Shown here: positions 58,475-64,000 of the stretch, in pieces
How the letters are laid out: every line of letters starts with the position of its first letter
How positions within the stretch are numbered: the stretch's first letter is position 1
From: Azonexus sp.
GTDB taxonomy: Bacteria > Pseudomonadota > Gammaproteobacteria > Burkholderiales > Rhodocyclaceae
NCBI GenBank assembly: GCA_031260295.1
Contig: JAIRKE010000028.1
Span: forward strand, 1-64,000
Direction: 5' to 3'
DNA: 64,000 nucleotides
Made by a program: the position numbers and the translations under genes
Notes under the pieces: model-generated
Seen by the model: the letters and a program-made list of their open reading frames with translations, nothing else
The model's database searches: none
Told to the model about the DNA's origin: nothing

Positions 58475-59908
58475 ATGAAAGTCATCATTCTCGGCGCCGG
58501 TCAGGTCGGCACCAGCGTGGCGGAAAGTTTGGCATCCGAGAAAAACGACATCACCGTCGTCGATTTCGATGGCCCCCGCTTGGCTTATTTGCAGGAACGC
58601 TTCGACCTGCGCACCGTGGTTGGCAATGCGGCGACGCCGTCGACGCTGCGCCGAGCCGGGGCTGAGGATGCCGACATGATCATCGCCGTGACCCAAAGCG
58701 ACCAGTCCAACCTGGTTGCCTGCAAGCTGGCGCATGGCGTGTTCAACGTGCCGACGCGGATCGCCCGCTTGCGTTCGGAGGATTTCCTGCAGGATGAATC
58801 GCTGCTGTCGACCGACCATTTCGCGGTCGATTTCGCGCTTTGTCCAGAGCAGGTGATTACCGACTACATTCGCCGCCTGGTCGAGTTTCCCGAGGCCCTG
58901 CAAGTGTTGAGCTTTGCTCGCGGCCGGGTCAGCCTGGTCGCGGTGCGTGCCTACGAGGGCGGCGCCCTGGTCGGCAAGCCGATCCGCGCCTTGCGCGACT
59001 TGCTGCCGATCGAGACGGACGCCCGCATTGCCGCCATCTTCCGCCGTGACCAGCCGGTAGCGCCGGAAGGCGATACCGTCGTCGAGGTTGGCGACGAGGT
59101 TTTCTTGCTCGCCGCCGCCGAGAATATCCGGCTGGTGCTGCACCAGTTGCGGCGCATGGTCCATCCCGTCCAGCGCATCATGATCGCTGGCGGCGGCAAT
59201 ATCGGCATCCGCTTGGCCAGGTCGCTGGAGGATCGCTACGAAATAAAGCTGCTGGAAAGCAGCCATGATCGCGCCGAACTGCTGGCCAACGAGCTCGACA
59301 ATACCCTGGTGCTGCTCGGCGATGCCACCGACGAGCAATTGCTGAAGCAGGAAAACATCAGCGAGATGGATCTGTTCCTCGCCGTGACCAATGTCGACGA
59401 GGACAACATCATGGCTTGCAGCCTGGCCAAGCGGCTCGGCTGCAAGCGCGTGGTGGCGTTGATCAATCGCCGCGCCTATGCCGAAATGATCGAGGGCGGG
59501 CCAATCGACATCGGTATCTCGCCGGCTCAGATTTCGATCAGTACCCTGCTTGCCTACGTCCGCCACGGCGACGTGGCCGAGGTCCATTCGCTGCGCCGGG
59601 GCGCGGCGGAGGCGCTGGAGGTGGTGGCGCACGGCGACCGCAAAACCTCCAAGGTGGTTGGCCGGCGCGTCGACCAGATCGACTGGCCGAAGGGCGTGAC
59701 GGTGGCCGCCCTGGTGCGCAATTTCGACAAGCCCATCGTCGTCGGACAGACCGATGACTGGACTTCAATTACCCGCTACGGCGAGGTGGTGATCGCCCAC
59801 CACAATACGGTGATCGAGGCCGACGACCATGTCATCGTGTTCTGCACCCGCAAGAAACTGGTGCAGAAAGTCGAAGCCTTGTTCCAGGTCGGCATCCATT
59901 TCTTTTAG
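58475..59908 (+). CDS. trkA: Trk potassium uptake regulatory subunit TrkA
   Basis: 477 residues, GGAGG upstream. Two RCK units: the first begins MKVIILGAGQVGTSVAESLA, the second HPVQRIMIAGGGNIGIRLAR, each with a nucleotide-binding glycine motif; both have C-terminal TrkA-C subdomains (VGKPIRALRDLLPIETDARI and VVGRRVDQIDWPKGVTVAAL). It is a peripheral membrane subunit that binds NAD(H)/ATP and gates TrkH. It lies 32 bp after ntrX and 9 bp before trkH. Confidence 0.96.
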   Translation: MKVIILGAGQVGTSVAESLASEKNDITVVDFDGPRLAYLQERFDLRTVVGNAATPSTLRRAGAEDADMIIAVTQSDQSNLVACKLAHGVFNVPTRIARLRSEDFLQDESLLSTDHFAVDFALCPEQVITDYIRRLVEFPEALQVLSFARGRVSLVAVRAYEGGALVGKPIRALRDLLPIETDARIAAIFRRDQPVAPEGDTVVEVGDEVFLLAAAENIRLVLHQLRRMVHPVQRIMIAGGGNIGIRLARSLEDRYEIKLLESSHDRAELLANELDNTLVLLGDATDEQLLKQENISEMDLFLAVTNVDEDNIMACSLAKRLGCKRVVALINRRAYAEMIEGGPIDIGISPAQISISTLLAYVRHGDVAEVHSLRRGAAEALEVVAHGDRKTSKVVGRRVDQIDWPKGVTVAALVRNFDKPIVVGQTDDWTSITRYGEVVIAHHNTVIEADDHVIVFCTRKKLVQKVEALFQVGIHFF

Positions 59909-59917
59909 CGTGCCGCC

Positions 59918-61372
59918 GTGACCCGCTTCGCTCCCGTCTACAGCGCGCTCGGCCTGATCCTGATGCTATTCGGGCTGACTCTTCTGTTGCCGCTCGGCTT
60001 GGCCCACTGGGGCGGCGATGGCGCGGAGAAGAGCTTTGACGTGGTATTCCTGCTCACCGTGCTGTGCGGTGCTTTTCTGTGGGTCCGCTACCGCCGCTGC
60101 AAACATGATCTCAAGGTGCGCGACGGCTTCCTGCTGGTGGTGCTGGTGTGGACCGTGCTGCCCATATTCGGCGCGCTGCCGTTCATGTTGCAATTGGGCC
60201 TGTCGCATACCGGCGCCTACTTCGAGGCCGTCGCCGGGCTGACCGCAACAGGGGCAACGGTCATCAGCGGCCTCGACCAGTTGCCGCCGTCGATCAACCT
60301 GTGGCGTTGCTTGATGCACTGGCTGGGCGGCATGGGCCTGATCGTGCTGGCTGTCGCCATCCTGCCGCTGCTCGGCATCGGCGGCCGGCAGATGCTGCAA
60401 GTGGAAATTCCGGGGCCGATGAAGGATTCACGGATGACGCCCCGCGTCGCCGAAACCGCCAAGGGGCTGTGGCTGGTTTACTTCGGTATCACCATCGCCT
60501 GCATCCTGGCCTACCGCTGGGCCGGCATGAGCTGGTTCGATGCCGTCTGCCATTCCTTCTCCACCGTCTCGCTCGGCGGCTTCTCGACCCACGACGCCAG
60601 CATCGGCTATTTCGATTCGGTTGCCATCGAGTGGATCACGATCGTCTTCATGATCTTCTCCGGCATCAACTACGCTACCCATTTTGTCGCCTTCAAGGGC
60701 CACTCCCTACGCGCCTACGCTCGCGACCCGGAAGCCGGCTGGTTCATCGGCGTATTGGCGATTAGTGTCGTTATCCTCTCCAACTACATCTGGAAGGACG
60801 GCGTTTACCCCGACATATCCACGGCATTGCGGCACACCCTGTTCCACGTCGTCTCCATCGCCACCACCACCGGCTACTCCACCACCGACTACGCCCAGTG
60901 GTCGATGTTCGCCGGCCTGTGGCTGTTGTTCCTGTGCAGCTTCGCCACCAGCGCCGGATCGACCGGCGGCGGCATCAAGATGATGCGCGCCCTGCTGCTG
61001 TACAAGCAGGTGTACCGTGAACTGGTCCGCGCTATGCACCCGGCGGCGGTCTACAACGTCCGCCTCGGTGGCCAGACGGCGCCGCAATCCGTGCTCTTCG
61101 CTGTGTTGGCCTTCGCCTTCGTTTACATGGTCTGCATCGTCACGCTGACGCTGGTGCTCTCCTTCACCGGGCTGGATACCGTCACCGCCTTTTCCGCCGT
61201 CGCCGCCAGCATCAACAACCTCGGCCCCGGCCTCGGTTCGGTCGGACCGTCAGGAAACTATCAGGTGCTGGAGGATTTCCAGGCCTGGGTCTGCATCTTC
61301 GCCATGTTGCTCGGCCGCCTGGAAATCTTCACCCTGCTCGTCGTGCTGACTCCGGCTTTCTGGCGCAAGTAA
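59918..61372 (+). CDS. trkH: Trk potassium uptake channel subunit TrkH
   Basis: 484 residues from GTG 59918. It has the multi-pass MPM-repeat fold with pore loops such as [57 protein letters not shown] and [40 protein letters not shown] is a conserved helix. It carries K+ into the cell together with TrkA. A strong hairpin terminator follows 25 bp after its stop, ending this operon. Confidence 0.96.
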   Translation: MTRFAPVYSALGLILMLFGLTLLLPLGLAHWGGDGAEKSFDVVFLLTVLCGAFLWVRYRRCKHDLKVRDGFLLVVLVWTVLPIFGALPFMLQLGLSHTGAYFEAVAGLTATGATVISGLDQLPPSINLWRCLMHWLGGMGLIVLAVAILPLLGIGGRQMLQVEIPGPMKDSRMTPRVAETAKGLWLVYFGITIACILAYRWAGMSWFDAVCHSFSTVSLGGFSTHDASIGYFDSVAIEWITIVFMIFSGINYATHFVAFKGHSLRAYARDPEAGWFIGVLAISVVILSNYIWKDGVYPDISTALRHTLFHVVSIATTTGYSTTDYAQWSMFAGLWLLFLCSFATSAGSTGGGIKMMRALLLYKQVYRELVRAMHPAAVYNVRLGGQTAPQSVLFAVLAFAFVYMVCIVTLTLVLSFTGLDTVTAFSAVAASINNLGPGLGSVGPSGNYQVLEDFQAWVCIFAMLLGRLEIFTLLVVLTPAFWRK

Positions 61373-61397
61373 TCCTGATCTGTGCTGACCTGCGCCG

Positions 61398-61430
61398 CGG
61401 AAAGGCGGATAATTCCGCCTTTCCGATTTT
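61398..61430 (+). terminator. intrinsic terminator after trkH
   Basis: CGGAAAGGCGGA (61398-61409) and TCCGCCTTTCCG (61414-61425) form a perfect 12-bp stem with the loop TAAT, followed by ATTTT. It closes the rsmB-trkH run before hemE. Confidence 0.9.
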
Positions 61431-61446
61431 CCTGCCGGAGTCCGAC

Positions 61447-62514
61447 GTGAGCCGACCCAAGAACGATACTTTCCTGCGCGCCTTGCTCAAGGAGCCGACC
61501 GAGTACACGCCGCTGTGGCTGATGCGCCAGGCTGGTCGCTACCTGCCGGAGTATTGCGAGACGCGCAAGCGGGCCGGTGATTTCCTCAAGCTGTGCAAGT
61601 CGCCGGCCCTGGCCTGCGAGGTGACGCTGCAGCCGCTGGCGCGTTACGACCTCGACGCCGCCATCCTGTTCTCGGACATCCTGACGGTGCCGGACGCCAT
61701 GGGCCTCGGCCTGTATTTCGCCGAAGGCGAAGGGCCACGCTTCGAGCGTCCGCTGCGCGAAGAATGGGCAATCAACAACCTGAGCGCGCCGGACTCCTAC
61801 GAGCATCTCGGCTATGTGATGGACGCAGTCGGCGAAATCCGCCGTGCGCTGGATAACTCGGTGCCGCTGATCGGTTTCTCCGGCAGCCCCTACACGCTTG
61901 CCTGCTACATGGTCGAAGGGCAGGGCTCCAGCGATTTTCGCCACATCAAAGGCATGCTCTACAACCGGCCCGATCTGCTGCACCGCATCCTGTCGGTGAC
62001 TGCCGATGCGGTGACCAGCTACCTGAATGCCCAGATCGATTCCGGCGCCCAGGCGGTGATGATTTTCGACACCTGGGGTGGCTCGCTGTCGCATGCCGCC
62101 TACCGGGAATTTTCGTTGGCCTACATGCAGCGTATCGTTGCCGGCCTGCAGAAGGAGAAGGACGGCCAGCGCATCCCGTGCATCGTGTTCACCAAGAACG
62201 GCGGCCTGTGGTTGGAACAAATCGCCGCCATCGGCTGTGACGCGGTCGGTCTGGACTGGACCGTGGACATCGGCGAGGCCCGTCGCCGCGTCGGCGACCA
62301 GGTGGCGCTGCAGGGCAATCTTGACCCCAACGTTCTGTTCGCAGCACCGGAAATTGTCGCCGCCGAGGCGCGCAAGGTGCTCGACAGCTTCGGCCCCGGC
62401 AATACCGGCCACGTTTTCAATCTCGGCCACGGCATTTCGCAATTCACGCCGCCGGAAAGCGTCACCGCATTGGTCGAAGCCGTGCATGGTCACAGCCGCC
62501 TGTTGCGCAAATAA
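61447..62514 (+). CDS. hemE: uroporphyrinogen decarboxylase
   Basis: 355 residues from GTG 61447. The signature [15 protein letters not shown] binds the substrate propionates; [20 protein letters not shown] contains the catalytic Asp. [29 protein letters not shown] and [13 protein letters not shown] are conserved. It converts uroporphyrinogen III to coproporphyrinogen III in haem synthesis. It is a stand-alone unit between a terminator and the priA leader. Confidence 0.97.
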   Translation: MSRPKNDTFLRALLKEPTEYTPLWLMRQAGRYLPEYCETRKRAGDFLKLCKSPALACEVTLQPLARYDLDAAILFSDILTVPDAMGLGLYFAEGEGPRFERPLREEWAINNLSAPDSYEHLGYVMDAVGEIRRALDNSVPLIGFSGSPYTLACYMVEGQGSSDFRHIKGMLYNRPDLLHRILSVTADAVTSYLNAQIDSGAQAVMIFDTWGGSLSHAAYREFSLAYMQRIVAGLQKEKDGQRIPCIVFTKNGGLWLEQIAAIGCDAVGLDWTVDIGEARRRVGDQVALQGNLDPNVLFAAPEIVAAEARKVLDSFGPGNTGHVFNLGHGISQFTPPESVTALVEAVHGHSRLLRK

Positions 62515-62544
62515 CCGTCTTGCGCAGTCAGGATAAGGCGGGAC

Positions 62545-62745
62545 TTATACACAGCGAAGCATTCTGTTCCGCGCGGTTTTTGACGAAATTCGCTTGACAG
62601 TTTTTGCTTTTGTCAAGCCATTGAAAATAAAAGAAATATTTTTTTGCCCAATATTTCGGCAGAGTAGGAAACTCCGCTGCAACCCGCGATCCTGCGTGTA
62701 GTCGGAGTTGTAATCCACAAAATTATCCACAGAATTTGTGGACAA
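62545..62745. promoter_or_regulatory. DnaA-box cluster with AT-rich region upstream of priA
   Basis: Boxes: TTATACACA (62545-62553), TAATCCACA (62711-62719), a perfect TTATCCACA (62723-62731) and TGTGGACAA, the reverse of TTGTCCACA (62737-62745). An AT-rich stretch spans 62621-62655. The inverted repeat CTTGACA...TGTCAAG lies at 62593-62599 and 62611-62617. No gene is supported in this 293-bp spacer. Confidence 0.7.
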
Positions 62746-62807
62746 CTTACGCCCCTCGATTTATGACGGAGCGATACACCTGAATCCGGAGATTCGCCGG
62801 TCCCGCC

Positions 62808-64000
62808 ATGCCCGTATTCCGCGTCGCCCTCGATCTGCCGCTGCATCGCCTGTTCGACTACCTGGCGCCGGAGACGGCAGGCCGGGACGACATCGGCCTG
62901 CGGGTCCGGGTGCCCTTCGGACGTGGTGAGCGGGTCGGCGTCATCATCGATGTCGCGGCCAGCGGCGCATGGCCGCTCGAACAACTGAAAGCGGCCGGCG
63001 AGGTGTTGCGCGATCTGCCGCCGCTACCATCGGATTTCTTCGCTCTGTGCTCGTTTGCCAGCACTTACTATCAAGCTCCGCATGGTGAAGTGGTGTTGCA
63101 GGCTCTACCGGCCGGGCTGAAACGCTGCGCTCCGCCAAACCGGCGTTCGGTCCGTCCGCCGCTGCCCGGCGAGCCACCGTTGGCGCTGCCGGACCTGACC
63201 GCCGAGCAGGCGGCGGCCGTGGCGGCGGTGGCGTTGGATGCCGGGTTCTCCGTCCATCTGCTGTACGGCGTCACCGGCAGCGGTAAGACCGAGGTGTACC
63301 TGCGCCTGATCGAGCGCGTGTTGGCCTGCGGCCGTCAGGTGCTGCTGCTGGTGCCGGAAATCAACCTGACGCCGCAATTGGAGGAGCGAGTGCGCGCTCG
63401 CTTTCCGCAGCGTACCGTGGTTGCGCTGCACAGCGAACTGGCTGAGGCGGCGCGCGAGCGCAACTGGCGGGCCGCCTTCGTCGGTGGTGCCGATATCGTG
63501 CTCGGCACCCGCTTGGCCATCTTTACCCCGCTGCCGCGGCTCGGCCTGATCGTTGTTGACGAGGAGCATGATCCCTCCTTCAAGCAGCAGGACGGCATGC
63601 GCTACTCGGCCCGCGATCTGGCCGTGGTCCGTGCCCGCCAGGTCGGTGTGCCGGCCGTCCTCGGTTCGGCGACACCGTCGCTGGAAACTTGGGCCAACGC
63701 CGGTGGTGGCCGTTACCGGCGGCTGACGTTGAGTGAACGGGCCAATCGCCAGGCCACGTTGCCGCAGATCCGCATTCTCGACACCCGCCGCCTGCCCTTG
63801 CACGAGGGCATCGCCGCGCCACTACTGGCAGCCATCGATGAGCGCTTGGCGCGCGGTGAACAAAGCCTCGTCTTCCTCAACCGTCGCGGTTACGCGCCGG
63901 TGTTGGCCTGTCCCGCCTGTGGCTGGGTTTCGCACTGTCGGCGCTGTGCTGCCAACCTGGTGCTGCACTTGGCCGACCGCCGTCTGCGCTGCCACCATTG
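62808..64000 (+). CDS. priA: primosomal protein N' PriA (3' truncated by window end)
   Basis: ATG 62808; the frame is open to the end of the window (398 codons of an expected 650-750). The N-terminal DNA-binding domain begins MPVFRVALDLPLHRLFDYLA. Helicase motifs: LLYGVTGSGKTEVYLRLIER (Walker A), ADIVLGTRLAIFTPL, LIVVDEEHDPSFKQQDG (DEEH box), GVPAVLGSATPSLETWAN, and SLVFLNRRGYAPVLACPACG leading into the zinc-binding region (CPACGWVSHCRRC). It restarts stalled forks by loading DnaB. Its leader holds DnaA boxes. Confidence 0.96.
   Translation, partial: MPVFRVALDLPLHRLFDYLAPETAGRDDIGLRVRVPFGRGERVGVIIDVAASGAWPLEQLKAAGEVLRDLPPLPSDFFALCSFASTYYQAPHGEVVLQALPAGLKRCAPPNRRSVRPPLPGEPPLALPDLTAEQAAAVAAVALDAGFSVHLLYGVTGSGKTEVYLRLIERVLACGRQVLLLVPEINLTPQLEERVRARFPQRTVVALHSELAEAARERNWRAAFVGGADIVLGTRLAIFTPLPRLGLIVVDEEHDPSFKQQDGMRYSARDLAVVRARQVGVPAVLGSATPSLETWANAGGGRYRRLTLSERANRQATLPQIRILDTRRLPLHEGIAAPLLAAIDERLARGEQSLVFLNRRGYAPVLACPACGWVSHCRRCAANLVLHLADRRLRCHH

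Overview
The window is chromosomal DNA from a betaproteobacterium and includes the replication-origin region. The order mnmE-yidC-yidD-rnpA-rpmH | dnaA-dnaN-gyrB is the classic origin neighbourhood. The later clusters def-fmt / rsmB-DUF4390-ntrY-ntrX-trkA-trkH and LysM-dprA-topB, the Acidithiobacillus-type gshA and a PEP-CTERM exported protein point to Rhodocyclales (Azonexus/Dechloromonas-like). This placement is inferred from gene content and order; no 16S rRNA gene is present.

Left arm, 1-18.9 kb: a variable region. It opens with the tail of an IS5-family transposase that has cut off the 5' part of a matrixin-like metalloprotease gene. Next, on the minus strand, is a 2433-residue RTX protein with cadherin/Ig-like domains and a C-terminal type I secretion region. 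Upstream of it lie a small membrane protein, a RAYT (REP-associated transposase) with several REP-like sequences, a GHSLGG lipase and a second small membrane protein. After that come a GNAT/DUF1778 toxin-antitoxin pair, two glycosyltransferases, an orphan ParB-like protein and two small XRE regulators. The spacers carry five same-strand copies of a repeat built around the palindrome ATCGGCGTTGACGCCGAT.

Origin core, 18.9-28.2 kb: mnmE, yidC, yidD, rnpA and rpmH point left; dnaA, dnaN and gyrB point right. DnaA boxes lie on both sides of dnaA. The best oriC candidate is the AT-rich dnaA-dnaN spacer. Three parS-like sites lie at 25.7, 46.0 and 52.3 kb. rnpA carries a perfect 13-bp inverted repeat with a U-tract inside its coding sequence.

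28.3-31.8 kb: a visibly lower-G+C insert between gyrB and dtd. It holds a HEPN-motif protein diverging from a DUF262/DUF1524/DUF5655 (GmrSD-like) nuclease, and is the best candidate for a little-described defence module.

Right arm, 31.8-64 kb: mainly core genes. They are dtd, a sirtuin, an HD-GYP regulator coupled to a very large hybrid histidine kinase, apbE, gshA, a YbiT-type ABC-F protein, a PEP-CTERM protein behind a perfect sigma-54 promoter, rsuA, oxyR, topB, dprA, a LysM protein, def, fmt, an S1/P1 nuclease, rsmB, a DUF4390 protein, ntrY, an ntrX with a degenerate AAA+ domain, trkA, trkH, hemE and the first 398 codons of priA. The priA leader holds a second origin-like DnaA-box cluster.
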